NCBI RefSeq assembly: GCF_900107155.1
Contig: NZ_FNOX01000004.1
Span: forward strand, 186,001-250,000
Direction: 5' to 3'
DNA length: 64,000 nucleotides
Source: Pseudomonas salomonii
Lineage (GTDB): Bacteria; Pseudomonadota; Gammaproteobacteria; Pseudomonadales; Pseudomonadaceae
Shown: in pieces, positions 52,055-60,144 of the stretch
How the letters are laid out: each line of letters opens with the position of its first letter
How positions within the stretch are numbered: position 1 is the first letter of the stretch
Position numbers and translations under genes: made by a program
Notes under the pieces: generated by a model
Seen by the model: the letters and a program-made list of their open reading frames with translations, nothing else
Databases searched by the model: none
Told to the model about the DNA's origin: nothing

Positions 52055-52948
52055 ATGGAATTGCGTCACTTGCGGTACTTCATTGCCGTCGCCGAAGAGC
52101 TGCATTTTGGCCGCGCCGCGCAGGTGCTGGGCATCTCTCAACCGCCGTTGAGCCAGCAGATCCAGGCGCTGGAACAGGAGGTAGGCGCACGCTTGTTTGA
52201 GCGCACCAATCGTCGGGTTGAGCTGAGCGAGGCCGGCCGATTGTTCCTGCACGAGGCGCGTTTGGTGTTGGCGCAGGTGGATAAAGCCGCCGACGTGGCG
52301 CGCCGCGCGCAACTGGGCGAGTTAGGCGAATTGAAGATCGGCTTCACCTCGTCGGCGCCATTCAACTCCGGCATTCCACAGGCGATCTTTGCGTTTCGTA
52401 AAGCCTTCCCGGCGGTGCACCTGAATTTGCAGGAAATGAGCAGCACCGAGGTGGCCGAGTCGCTGGTGGATGAGTCGATTCAGGTGGGCCTGATGCGCCC
52501 GCTGCCGTTGCCGGATTCTCTAAGCGTGATCGAGTTGATGCGCGAGCCTTTGGTCGCGGTATTGAACGCTGGCCATCCGTTGGTGGAAGGCAGCGAGCGC
52601 GGCCTGCACCTGGCGCAACTGGCCGAGGAGCCGTTTGTATTTTTCCCGCGTACCTACGGCAGCGGCCTCTACGCTCAACTACTCAACCTGGCCCGCGATG
52701 CCGGCTTCAGCCCGCACTTCGCCCAGGAGGCCGGGGAGGCGATGACCATCATCGGCCTGGTGGCGGCGGGGTTGGGGGTGTCGGTACTGCCGGCGTCTTA
52801 CCAGCGCATCCGCATTGATGGCGTGGTCTATCGCACCTTGCTTGATCGGGAGGCCGTGACGGCGGTGTGGCTGGTGCAGCGCAAGTGCACGCAAACGCCG
52901 ATGGCCAAAGCCTTTGTGGAGTTGCTGACGCGCCAGGCAGTGGCGTAG
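52055..52948 (+). CDS. LysR-family transcriptional regulator
   Basis: 297 residues, ATG with TGAGG upstream. N-terminal winged helix-turn-helix MELRHLRYFIAVAEELHFGRAAQVLGISQPPLSQQIQALEQEVGARLFERTNRRVELSEAG is textbook LysR; the remaining 200 residues form the two-lobed effector domain (LKIGFTSSAPFNSGIPQAIFAFRKAFPAVHL, then EAMTIIGLVAAGLGVSVLPAS). The effector is unknown. It is divergent from the MFS transporter gene, whose expression it probably controls together with its own. Confidence 0.92.
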   Translation: MELRHLRYFIAVAEELHFGRAAQVLGISQPPLSQQIQALEQEVGARLFERTNRRVELSEAGRLFLHEARLVLAQVDKAADVARRAQLGELGELKIGFTSSAPFNSGIPQAIFAFRKAFPAVHLNLQEMSSTEVAESLVDESIQVGLMRPLPLPDSLSVIELMREPLVAVLNAGHPLVEGSERGLHLAQLAEEPFVFFPRTYGSGLYAQLLNLARDAGFSPHFAQEAGEAMTIIGLVAAGLGVSVLPASYQRIRIDGVVYRTLLDREAVTAVWLVQRKCTQTPMAKAFVELLTRQAVA

Positions 52949-53035
52949 GCAGCCTCACATATCAGGTAACGCAACCAGCTTAGTTATTCGCGAGAAAGTT
53001 GCGCAGAATCGCTCTTTTCAAAGCGAGTGAAATGG

Positions 53036-53431
53036 ATGGCACTTCTTTACCAGCCCAAGGAGGGCAGCGTGTTGATTTGTGATTTCCGAGGTTATGAGGT
53101 TCCGGAGATCATCAAGATTCGACCCGTCATTGTGATACGCAAGCACCGCACCAATAAATTGCTGGTTACCGTAGTGCCCCTGAGCACAACCGCACCTCAA
53201 ACGCTACTGGAGCATCACCTGCAGCTCGACAGCCATCTTCAAGGCGCACATCCCGTCTGCTGGGCGAAGTGCGACATTGTGGCGACCGTAAGCCTGGGAC
53301 GACTGGATCGAATCAAAAGCAAGGACCGTCATGGCAAACGAACTTACAAAATCGCGGAGCTCACCAGTGAACAGTTTTTAGCGATAAAAGTGGCGGTGCG
53401 CAGTGCGCTGGGGCTGCGTTGGAGGGAATGA
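53036..53431 (+). CDS. PemK/MazF-like toxin-family protein without a visible antitoxin
   Basis: 131 residues from the ATG at 53036 (MALLYQPKEGSVLICDFRGY); a GTG nine bases earlier is an alternative start. PemK/MazF fold signatures: GSVLICDFRGYEVPEIIKIRPVIVIRK (the usual GDI...G...KRPVLVI pattern), LLVTVVPLSTTAPQ and a CWAKCDIVATVSLGRLDRI segment equivalent to the conserved S/T-R region. The fold is normally an mRNA-cutting toxin paired with a small antitoxin. There is no room for an antitoxin gene in the 87 bases upstream, and downstream there is only a non-coding region. It belongs to a divergent, often solitary, subgroup; toxicity is unproven. Confidence 0.75.
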   Translation: MALLYQPKEGSVLICDFRGYEVPEIIKIRPVIVIRKHRTNKLLVTVVPLSTTAPQTLLEHHLQLDSHLQGAHPVCWAKCDIVATVSLGRLDRIKSKDRHGKRTYKIAELTSEQFLAIKVAVRSALGLRWRE

Positions 53432-53456
53432 AGGGTAGGCGGCGCTTTGCCACCGA

Positions 53457-53484
53457 TTGCAGGCAACCTGTTTTCAGGCATACT
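53457..53484 (+). promoter_or_regulatory. Possible promoter of the intergenic RNA candidate
   Basis: TTGCAG at 53457-53462, 16-nt spacer, CATACT at 53479-53484. Predicted start near 53491. Judged together with the structured region and terminator downstream. Confidence 0.4.
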
Positions 53485-53490
53485 GGCCGG

Positions 53491-53612
53491 GTTCCCGAAA
53501 GGGGCTTGTGAGACTCTGAGGATCCTGGGTAACCAGCCATCGCAGAGCCGGGCAGGAAGTGGCGATGACAAGCCGACCTGTTTGTGAAGAGGGCGCCGAA
53601 AGGCGCCCTTTG
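53491..53612 (+). ncRNA. Candidate structured small RNA of about 120 nt
   Basis: No protein is encoded here. Predicted pairings on the plus strand: CCC-GAAA-GGG hairpin at 53494-53503 region; GGCTTGT (53503-53509) with ACAAGCC (53568-53574); CATCGC (53538-53543) with GCGATG (53562-53567), directly stacked on the previous helix; and CTGG-GTAA-CCAG (53525-53536), a GNRA-capped hairpin in the junction. The layout is a three-way junction followed by an intrinsic terminator, with a plausible promoter just upstream. It contains two GGA motifs (GAGGATCC and CAGGAAG) but not the repeated set of an Rsm RNA. I do not recognise the family. Confidence 0.4.
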
Positions 53613-53620
53613 TCGTTTCT
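53590..53620 (+). terminator. Intrinsic terminator after the RNA candidate
   Basis: AGGGCGCC, GAAA tetraloop, GGCGCCCT, then TTGTCGTTT. A perfect 8-bp GC stem with a GNRA loop. It is also 16 bases or so beyond the stop of the minus-strand lipoprotein gene and could serve both strands. Confidence 0.75.
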
Positions 53621-53635
53621 GCAGAACGCAAAGCC

Positions 53636-54055
53636 TCAGTTCTGCTTCAACGCCTCCACGCCATTGATACCCGCACTCTGCAAGCCCGCCATGATGTCGC
53701 GGTCCAGCATGCTCACCCAGCGGTTGTAGTTGCGATGGATCTTGCCGTCCTTGTAGCCCAGGTCGCGGCTGTCGCGGTAGGTGATGGCGTAGCTGGTGCG
53801 GGTGTAGCGGATATCGATTTCGGCGTGAAATTGGTTACGCACGGTGATTTCGGCCTGCACCAGTTGCGGGCTCAGGCGTTGCACGGTCCACTCGCGTTTT
53901 TGCAGGGCCGCGACGATCACCTGTTTGATTTTCTCTTCGCTGAGCTGGGCCGTGGCCGGCAAATCGTGCTGGGTGTTAAGCACGGGTTTGCTGGTGCAAC
54001 CGGCGGTGGTTAGCAGGGCCAGAGTGATCAGGGTGGCGCGTAGCAAGGAAGACAT
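53636..54055 (-). CDS. Small lipoprotein of unknown function, last gene of the aryl-polyene operon
   Basis: 139 residues from the ATG at 54055 with GGAG upstream. The signal peptide MSSLLRATLITLALLTTAGC ends in a lipobox-like TTAGC, so the mature protein probably carries lipid on that Cys and sits in the outer or inner membrane facing the periplasm. The rest (EEKIKQVIVAALQKREWTVQRL... IRYTRTSYAITYRDSRDLGYKDGKIHRNYNRWVSMLDRDIMAGL) looks like a compact alpha/beta domain. It starts 26 bases after the ketosynthase stop on the same strand. I cannot tie it to a known family with certainty; it may be part of the pigment export or anchoring machinery. Confidence 0.75.
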   Translation of the reverse strand: MSSLLRATLITLALLTTAGCTSKPVLNTQHDLPATAQLSEEKIKQVIVAALQKREWTVQRLSPQLVQAEITVRNQFHAEIDIRYTRTSYAITYRDSRDLGYKDGKIHRNYNRWVSMLDRDIMAGLQSAGINGVEALKQN

Positions 54056-54081
54056 TCCGTTTTCTCCAATCAATTAAAAAA

Positions 54082-55308
54082 TCAGGACCAGCGGCGAAAG
54101 ATCAGCGAAGTGTTGACGCCGCCGAAGGCAAAATTGTTGTTCATCACATAGTCGTTGTGCATCTCGCGAAACCCACCTTGCAGGTAATCCAGGTCGCCGC
54201 ATTGCGGGTCGACAGCATCCAGATTGAAGGTGTGTACGTACTGGTCGCGGTTCATCATTTCGATGCTGAACCACGACTCCAGCGCGCCGCACGCGCCCAA
54301 GGTGTGGCCCAGAAAGCTCTTCTGCGAACTGATCGGCATGCGGCTGCCGAACAGGCTGCTGGTGGCCAGCGTTTCGGCGATGTCGCCCTGGTCGGTGGCG
54401 GTGCCGTGGCCGTTGACGTAGCCGATGGCGGATGGCTCAAGCCCGGCATCTTCCAGCGCCAGCTCCATGGCGCGGCGCATGGTTTTCTGCTCCGGGCGCG
54501 TGGTGTGCTGGCCGTCGGCGTTGCTGCCAAAACCCACCAGTTCGGCGTGGATATGCGCACCGCGTGCCAGGGCATGCTCAAGTTCTTCGAGCACCAGCAT
54601 GCCGCCGCCTTCGCCGATCACCAGGCCGTCACGGCCGCTGTCGTAAGGGCGTGGGCTGGTTTGTGGCGCGTCGTTTTTCAGGCTGGTGGCGTACAGCGCG
54701 TCGAACACCATGGCTTCGGTGGGGCACAGCTCTTCGGCGCCGCCGGCAAGCATCAACGGCAAGCGGCCGAACTTGATCGCCTCGTAGGCGTAACCAATGC
54801 CCTGGCTGCCGCTGGTGCAGGCGCTGGAGGTGGGGATCAGCCGCCCGGTGAGGCCAAAGAAGATGCTGATATTTGCCGCCGTGGTGTGCGGCATCATGCG
54901 CACATAGGAGTTGGCATTCAGCCCCTCGGCCACCGAGTTCAGCAGCATATTGCCGAACGCCTTGATCTCATCGGTGCTGCCGGTAGATGAGCCACAGGCC
55001 ACGCCCATGCGCCCGTCCTTGATCGATTCATCGCCGAGCAACCCGGCATCCTGCAACGCCTGTTCCGCCGCCCATACCGCCAGGCGTGAGACGCGGCCCA
55101 TGCTGCGCAGTTGCTTGCGCGTCCAGTGCGCAGGCACGACGAAATCGTCGATCGGCCCGGCCAGACGCGTGTTCAATTCAGTAAAACGGTCCCACTCATC
55201 CATGCGCCGGATGCCGCTGCGGTTGGCGCGAAAGTTGGCGGCGATGGTATCCCAATCGCTGCCCAGGGAGGTCATGCCGGCCATGCCGGTGACGACGACG
55301 CGCTTCAT
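54082..55308 (-). CDS. Beta-ketoacyl-ACP synthase of the aryl-polyene pathway (ApeR-like)
   Basis: 408 residues, ATG at 55308 overlapping the ketoreductase stop by one base. FabF/FabB-type thiolase fold with a complete active site: Cys164 in SACTSG, His301 in NGHGTATDQGD, Lys330 and His335 in QKSFLGHTLGACG. It should carry out Claisen condensations with malonyl-ACP. Aryl-polyene clusters normally encode several ketosynthase-like proteins, some of which lack the active Cys and act as chain-length partners; this one has all residues. Assignment to the cluster is by context with the dehydratase and ketoreductase. Confidence 0.88.
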   Translation of the reverse strand: MKRVVVTGMAGMTSLGSDWDTIAANFRANRSGIRRMDEWDRFTELNTRLAGPIDDFVVPAHWTRKQLRSMGRVSRLAVWAAEQALQDAGLLGDESIKDGRMGVACGSSTGSTDEIKAFGNMLLNSVAEGLNANSYVRMMPHTTAANISIFFGLTGRLIPTSSACTSGSQGIGYAYEAIKFGRLPLMLAGGAEELCPTEAMVFDALYATSLKNDAPQTSPRPYDSGRDGLVIGEGGGMLVLEELEHALARGAHIHAELVGFGSNADGQHTTRPEQKTMRRAMELALEDAGLEPSAIGYVNGHGTATDQGDIAETLATSSLFGSRMPISSQKSFLGHTLGACGALESWFSIEMMNRDQYVHTFNLDAVDPQCGDLDYLQGGFREMHNDYVMNNNFAFGGVNTSLIFRRWS

Positions 55309-56036
55309 CAGCACAAGCCCCCATTCACGGCCAGCACTTGGCGCGTGATATAGCCGGCCTCGGCCGACATCAGGAAATTCACCGCGCCGGCGACCTCTTC
55401 CGGGGTGCCCATGCGCTGCGCCGGAATCATCTTCATCAGTTCTTCGACCGGCACGTTTTCATCCAGCATCGCCGTGTCGATCAAGCCTGGGGCCACGCAG
55501 TTGACGGTGATCTTGCGCTTGCCCAGTTCAATCGCCAGGGCCTTGGCTGCGCCGATCAACCCGGCTTTGGAGGCACTGTAGTTGACCTGGCCACGGTTGC
55601 CGATCAAGCCGGAAACCGAGGTGATGCACACAATGCGTCCGGCCGCGCGACGACGAATCATCGGCATCATCACCGGGTGCAGCACGTTGTAGAAACCATC
55701 CAGGTTGGTGCGCATCACCACATCCCAATCGTCTTCCGAGAGGGCCGGGAAAGCGCCGTCGCGGGTCAGGCCGGCGTTGAGCACCACGCCGTAATAGGCG
55801 CCATATTGCTCCACGTCGGCCTCAAGGATCTCCTTGCAGCTGGCGCGATCCGCCACATCGAATTGCAGCACCCGCGCCTTGCGGCCCAATGCCTCGACCT
55901 CGACTTTTACCGCGTCCGCTTCAGCGCGGCCACTGCGGCAATGCAGCACGATGTCATGCCCGGCCTGGGCCAGGCGCAGAGCAATGGCGCGGCCGATGCC
56001 ACGGCTGGAGCCGGTGACCAGTACGGATTCAGTCAT
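55308..56036 (-). CDS. 3-oxoacyl-ACP reductase (FabG-like) of the aryl-polyene pathway (ApeQ-like)
   Basis: 242 residues from the ATG at 56036. Short-chain dehydrogenase: cofactor motif VTGSSRGIG (7-15), NAG at 87-89, catalytic Ser in ITSVSG, Tyr153 and Lys157 in NYSASKAG, and the downstream VNCVAPGLIDTAM. It reduces the 3-keto group of the growing acyl chain with NADPH before dehydration to a conjugated double bond. Four-base overlap with the dehydratase gene, one base with the ketosynthase gene. Confidence 0.9.
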   Translation of the reverse strand: MTESVLVTGSSRGIGRAIALRLAQAGHDIVLHCRSGRAEADAVKVEVEALGRKARVLQFDVADRASCKEILEADVEQYGAYYGVVLNAGLTRDGAFPALSEDDWDVVMRTNLDGFYNVLHPVMMPMIRRRAAGRIVCITSVSGLIGNRGQVNYSASKAGLIGAAKALAIELGKRKITVNCVAPGLIDTAMLDENVPVEELMKMIPAQRMGTPEEVAGAVNFLMSAEAGYITRQVLAVNGGLC

Positions 56037-56494
56037 GGCGTTGCGTCCTTCGGTTCTTCTAAATAGTTGGCCGCCTGGGGCGGTCGAAATACGTTCAAGC
56101 GTGCGCTGGCCTGGATACCGTCGCCGGTCAGGTGGCATTCGAACACACCCATGCCGTTGTCGTCTTCCAGCGAGCGCAGGCCGTGGATGCGCAGCTCGGC
56201 ACCGGCCGGGAAATGCTCCACGTTGCATTCAAACTTGCGCGTGCCGAGCAGGAAACCCAGTTCCACTGCCTCGCCGTTCCGGCGCGCGCGGCAGCCGGCA
56301 TAGGCGGCGACGCTCTGCGCCATCAGCTCAATGCCGACCCAGGCCGGCAGGCTGCCGTCCGGCCGGTTGAACAGGCCGCCGGGCTTGACGGTGGCGCGGG
56401 TGTGAACCTGCTCTTCATCGAACGACAGCACCTGGTCGATCAGGATCATGTCGCCCGCGTGGGGCAGCAGCTCGGCGAGTGGCCAATCGATCAT
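56033..56494 (-). CDS. Hotdog-fold 3-hydroxyacyl-ACP dehydratase (ApeP family)
   Basis: 153 residues, MIDWPLAELLPHAGDMILIDQVLSFDEEQ. FabZ-like hotdog fold with catalytic candidates His12 in PHAGDM and Glu56 in VGIELMAQSVAAYAG. The PHAGDMILID wording is typical of the ApeP dehydratases of aryl-polyene clusters, separate from housekeeping FabA/FabZ. It removes water to create each new double bond. Overlaps both neighbours by four bases. Confidence 0.9.
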   Translation of the reverse strand: MIDWPLAELLPHAGDMILIDQVLSFDEEQVHTRATVKPGGLFNRPDGSLPAWVGIELMAQSVAAYAGCRARRNGEAVELGFLLGTRKFECNVEHFPAGAELRIHGLRSLEDDNGMGVFECHLTGDGIQASARLNVFRPPQAANYLEEPKDATP

Positions 56495-57657
56495 GGGGCC
56501 TCCGCGATTATCAGGCTGACGTTATTGCCGCCGAAGGCAAACGAGTTGCTCATCAGGCAGCGTTTTTTCAAGGTGTCGCCGGTCTGTGCCCACTGCAACA
56601 CGGGCAGCGCCGGGTCGGCTTGGCCGTCCCACACATGCGGCGGTACACGGTCATGCACCAGGCTCAACCAGCAGAACGCCGCTTCCAGCGCGCCTGCGGC
56701 ACCGAGGGTGTGACCGCTCATGGGCTTGGTCGACGAACAGGCTACGCCTTGAGGAAACAGGCTGGCGACGGCCAGGCTTTCCATGGCGTCGTTGTGTTGG
56801 GTCGCGGTGCCGTGCAGGTTCAGGTAACCGATGTGTTCCGGTTCAAGTTTGGCACTGGCCAAGGCCTTGCGCATCGACTGCAACGCACCTTTGCCGGTGG
56901 GCTCTGGCGCGGAGATATGGTGCGCATCGCAACTGGCGCCGCTGCCGAGCAAGGCAATCGGCGCAGGTGTTTTGGTCATCAGAAACAGCACCGCCGCTTC
57001 GCCGATATTGATGCCGTTGCGGTTCACCGAAAACGGATTGCAACGCTCGCTGGAGACCGCTTCCAGCGCGGTAAAGCCGTTCAGCGTCAGCTTGCACAGG
57101 CTGTCGACGCCACCGCAGATCACCGCATCACACACACCCAGGTCGAGCAGGCGCTGGGCGCTCATCAACGCACGGGCGCTGGAAGTGCAAGCAGTAGAAA
57201 TCACATAGGCCGGGCCGCTGACCTGCAACCAGTCGGCGAGAAAATTCGCCGGTGCGCTGAGTTCCTGTTGCTGGTAGTCATAGTCACCCGGGAACTGCTG
57301 CCCACGCAGGTAATGCGCGATGCCGCGACTGGCTTCATCGATGCCCGAGGTGCTGGTGCCCAGCACAATGCCGACCCGCGAGGCGCCGTAGGTGTGGATC
57401 GCCCGGCGCAGCTCGCTTTCAATCTGCACGGCCGCTTCCAGCAGCAATTGGTTATTGCGGCTGCTCTGCGGGCGTAGCTCAGCCGGGATTGCCACCAGCT
57501 CACTGCGCACGCCGCCCACCGGCAGCACGCGTTCTGGCACCCAACCGCTTTCGGCGCGCATGCCGGAGCAATCGCCGGCAAACAGGTTGCGGCTGACCTC
57601 AGCCTGGCCCCGCCCCAGGGCGCAGATCACGCCCAGGGCATTCAGGTAAGCCGTCAT
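56491..57657 (-). CDS. Beta-ketoacyl-ACP synthase of the aryl-polyene pathway (ApeO-like)
   Basis: 388 residues from the ATG at 57657 (MTAYLNALGVICALGRG); the open frame upstream belongs to another gene. Full catalytic set: Cys157 in STACTSS, His282 in NLHGTATQHND, Lys311 and His316 in KPMSGHTLGAAGA. Clearly different from the ketosynthase at 54.1 kb, so the two may act at different chain lengths or steps. Four-base overlaps with the dehydratase and the DUF3261 gene on either side. Confidence 0.88.
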   Translation of the reverse strand: MTAYLNALGVICALGRGQAEVSRNLFAGDCSGMRAESGWVPERVLPVGGVRSELVAIPAELRPQSSRNNQLLLEAAVQIESELRRAIHTYGASRVGIVLGTSTSGIDEASRGIAHYLRGQQFPGDYDYQQQELSAPANFLADWLQVSGPAYVISTACTSSARALMSAQRLLDLGVCDAVICGGVDSLCKLTLNGFTALEAVSSERCNPFSVNRNGINIGEAAVLFLMTKTPAPIALLGSGASCDAHHISAPEPTGKGALQSMRKALASAKLEPEHIGYLNLHGTATQHNDAMESLAVASLFPQGVACSSTKPMSGHTLGAAGALEAAFCWLSLVHDRVPPHVWDGQADPALPVLQWAQTGDTLKKRCLMSNSFAFGGNNVSLIIAEAP

Positions 57658-58136
57658 CGCGCCGCCCCCAGTGGGGTGATGCGGTAGCTCAACGGCTGGT
57701 CGGCCATGTTCACGCTGAACACCTCGGAGGACTGATAGACAATCTGCCAATGCCCCGGCAGCGTGCGCGTCAGGTCCATGGCCTGGGCACGCGGGTACAG
57801 CGTGGGCACGTCATCGGCCGAGGTCAGCGCAAACAACAGCGCCGCAAACAGCTCACGCGCCTGCGGATTGGGCGGCAGCAAGCCGTCGGCTTGCCACTGG
57901 CCATTGATCAGCTTTTGCCGGGCCTGGGGAATGCCCAACGGGTCCATCATCGACCAACGAATGGCCGTGCCTTCGCGCTGGATCACCAGCAGCCAGTCCT
58001 GGGTTTGGCCGTCGGCTCGGCGCTGCACGTGCAGTTGCATGGGCAAGGCCAGGGTCGGGGTTTTTTCGGGCAGCGGCGGCTGGCTGACGCAGGCGCTCAG
58101 CAGCAACAGGCAACTTATCAACAGCATGCGAATCAT
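57654..58136 (-). CDS. DUF3261 lipoprotein of the aryl-polyene operon
   Basis: 160 residues. MIRMLLISCLLLLSAC ends in a clear lipobox with Cys16, so it is a lipoprotein. The mature part (LPMQLHVQRRADGQTQDWLLVIQREGTAIRWSMMDPLGIPQARQKLINGQW... SVNMADQPLSYRITPLG) resembles the DUF3261 family, which is a standard member of aryl-polyene clusters and has a beta-sheet, LolB-like appearance. With the LolA-like protein and the MMPL transporter it probably moves the lipid-linked pigment to the outer membrane; that role is inference. Overlaps its neighbours by four bases at both ends. Confidence 0.85.
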   Translation of the reverse strand: MIRMLLISCLLLLSACVSQPPLPEKTPTLALPMQLHVQRRADGQTQDWLLVIQREGTAIRWSMMDPLGIPQARQKLINGQWQADGLLPPNPQARELFAALLFALTSADDVPTLYPRAQAMDLTRTLPGHWQIVYQSSEVFSVNMADQPLSYRITPLGAAR

Positions 58137-58867
58137 GTTTCGGCGCTCGCTAAAGGTTTACGCGCCACGCAGTTGACCAGGGTTTCTTCGCGTTGGCCAA
58201 CCGGCGGCGGGTTGCGCAGGCCCCAGCGTTCGAGCAGGCCGAAATCGCTGGAACGGCTCCACCACAAATACGGGTACGACACGTTCTGCGGGCCGAACTC
58301 AAAACCCTGCTCGCGCAGCATCTGCAAGTACTCTTCAGCGCTTTTCTGCACATGCATCGGGTGGCGGAACAGCCAGCGAATCACCCAGGTGTCGATATAG
58401 GCTTCGGTGGATTCGGCAAACAGCAGATAGCCGCCCGGCTTGAGTACGCGATAGAACTCTTTCAAGGCGCGATGCTGTTCCACCAGATGGTGAAAGGTCT
58501 GGTGGCAGAACAGGATGTCGACGCTTGCGTCCGGCACGTCGAGCGTGGCGCAGTCGCTGCCGATCAGCTCGATGGCCAAGCCTTGGCGCTTGGCTTCTGC
58601 CTGGCTCAGCTCCAGGCTGTGCGGGTCGGCATCCAGGCCGATCAAGCGCTGTGGCGCGAACACCTGCTGCAAATACTGGAACGACTTGCCCTGGCCGCAA
58701 CCGGCATCCAGCAACACCGGCGCCACCGGCAGCGGGTCGGTGAACAAGCTGCGCAGGTCGTTGATCGCCACGCGCAATACGTGGTGCTGCCAAGTGTGGC
58801 TGCGCAGGAACCAGAAACCGAACCTGGTTTCTTCGACGTAGTTTTTACTCAGGTATTGGCTACTCAT
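58133..58867 (-). CDS. Class I SAM-dependent methyltransferase of the aryl-polyene operon
   Basis: 244 residues from the ATG at 58867 (MSSQYLSKNYVEETRFGFWFL). Motif I PVLLDAGCGQGKSFQYL, motif II-like LIGLDADPHSLELSQAEAK, and DILFCHQTFHHLVEQHRALKEFYRVLKPGGYLLFAEST identify the Rossmann methyltransferase. Aryl polyenes often bear methyl groups on the aromatic head, so head-group methylation is a natural guess, but target is not readable from sequence. Four-base overlap with the oxidoreductase upstream. Confidence 0.88.
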   Translation of the reverse strand: MSSQYLSKNYVEETRFGFWFLRSHTWQHHVLRVAINDLRSLFTDPLPVAPVLLDAGCGQGKSFQYLQQVFAPQRLIGLDADPHSLELSQAEAKRQGLAIELIGSDCATLDVPDASVDILFCHQTFHHLVEQHRALKEFYRVLKPGGYLLFAESTEAYIDTWVIRWLFRHPMHVQKSAEEYLQMLREQGFEFGPQNVSYPYLWWSRSSDFGLLERWGLRNPPPVGQREETLVNCVARKPLASAET

Positions 58868-60111
58868 ACCGGCTCCCCCGCGCAAATTTCCGACAGCATC
58901 CGCAGGCGCCGCTTGGGCTCGCTGACAAATGGGTTGCGCTCATCCCAGGCGTAACCGGCGAGGATCGAACTGATCATCCGGCGAATCTCCGGCGAGCTGC
59001 CTGGGTGAAAAATCACGTCCTGGAAGGTGCCGGCATACCAGCCTTCGACATAGCAACGGAAGGTGTCGACCCCGCGTTTGAGCGGCTCGGCGAACTCGGT
59101 TTGCCAGTCGACGGTTTCGCCCTTGAGTTGGCGGCTGAGCACACCTGCGGCCATGCTCGCCGAGCGCATGGCGATGGTCACGCCGGAAGAGAACACCGGG
59201 TCGAGAAACTCCGCCGCATTGCCCAGCAGCGCAAAGCCTGGGCCATGCAGGGTTTTGACGTTGGCCGAATAGCCGCCGAGGGTGCGTGCTGGCGTATCCC
59301 ATACGGCGTTTTGCAACACGCCGGCGAGGCTTGGCGTCTCAGCGATGAAACCGCGCAGGCAGGCGTTGAGGTCGCTGTCGAGACCGTCGAAATGCTCCTT
59401 GGCTGCGACCACGCCCACCGAGCAGCGGCCATTGCTGAACGGGATGGTCCAGAACCAGATATCGCGCTGGGTCGGGTGAGTGGTGACAAGGATTTTGCTG
59501 CGATCAAAACCTGGGTGTGTGATGTGATCTTCAACGTGGGTAAACACCGCCTGGCGCACCGGGAAATTCGACGGCGCTTCCAGGTCCAGCAGGCGCGACA
59601 ACACGCGGCCGTAGCCGCTGGCATCGAGCACGAATTTGGCCTTGAGGTGATACTCGCTGCCATTCTCGCGGCGTACATGCAGGTAGCGGCTTTCACCGGC
59701 GAAATCCACACCGACGATGCTTTCGCCGTAGCGAATCTCTACGCCCTGCAAGGCCGCCTGATCGGCCAGCAACTTGTCGAACTCGCCGCGCTGCACCTGG
59801 AAGGTGGTGGGCTTGCCGTTGCTGAAGGTGTCACTGAAATCAAACGCACTGTAGCGCTCGCCCCAGGCGAACGCCGCGCCGGTTTTTACCTGGAAACCCG
59901 CAGCCTGCACGGCGTCGAGCATGCCGGCCTCTTCGATAAAGTCGATGCAGTGCGACAGCAGGCTTTCGCCAATCGAGAAACGCGGGAAATGCTCGCGCTC
60001 GATAATCAATACATCATGCCCGTTGCGCTTTAACAGCGCGGCGGCGATGGCGCCGGATGGCCCGGCACCGATCACCACCACCTGGCGACGTTCCATTTCA
60101 ACTGTGGGCAC
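58864..60111 (-). CDS. FAD-dependent oxidoreductase (halogenase/geranylgeranyl-reductase-like) of the aryl-polyene operon
   Basis: 415 residues; the GTG at 60111 is favoured over ATG 60096 because AAGGAG lies six bases ahead. N-terminal FAD site VVVIGAGPSGAIAAALLKRNGHDVLIIERE, with the GESLLSH and GYSANVKTLHGPGFALLGNAAEFLDPVFSSGV motifs shared by flavin-dependent halogenases and geranylgeranyl reductases. The Trp-X-Trp-X-Ile (WxWxIP) halogenase motif is partly matched by DIWFWTIPF. It may hydroxylate, reduce or halogenate the aromatic ring or tail; which one is unknown. Confidence 0.85.
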   Translation of the reverse strand: MPTVEMERRQVVVIGAGPSGAIAAALLKRNGHDVLIIEREHFPRFSIGESLLSHCIDFIEEAGMLDAVQAAGFQVKTGAAFAWGERYSAFDFSDTFSNGKPTTFQVQRGEFDKLLADQAALQGVEIRYGESIVGVDFAGESRYLHVRRENGSEYHLKAKFVLDASGYGRVLSRLLDLEAPSNFPVRQAVFTHVEDHITHPGFDRSKILVTTHPTQRDIWFWTIPFSNGRCSVGVVAAKEHFDGLDSDLNACLRGFIAETPSLAGVLQNAVWDTPARTLGGYSANVKTLHGPGFALLGNAAEFLDPVFSSGVTIAMRSASMAAGVLSRQLKGETVDWQTEFAEPLKRGVDTFRCYVEGWYAGTFQDVIFHPGSSPEIRRMISSILAGYAWDERNPFVSEPKRRLRMLSEICAGEPV

Positions 60112-60144
60112 GAGGGCTCCTTGCCACTTTGGCGATTAACACAT

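Noticed and set aside
53491..53612. Possible Rsm-type regulatory RNA or SRP RNA.
   Set aside because: Only two GGA motifs, not the repeated set of RsmX/Y/Z, and none of the SRP consensus loop sequence.
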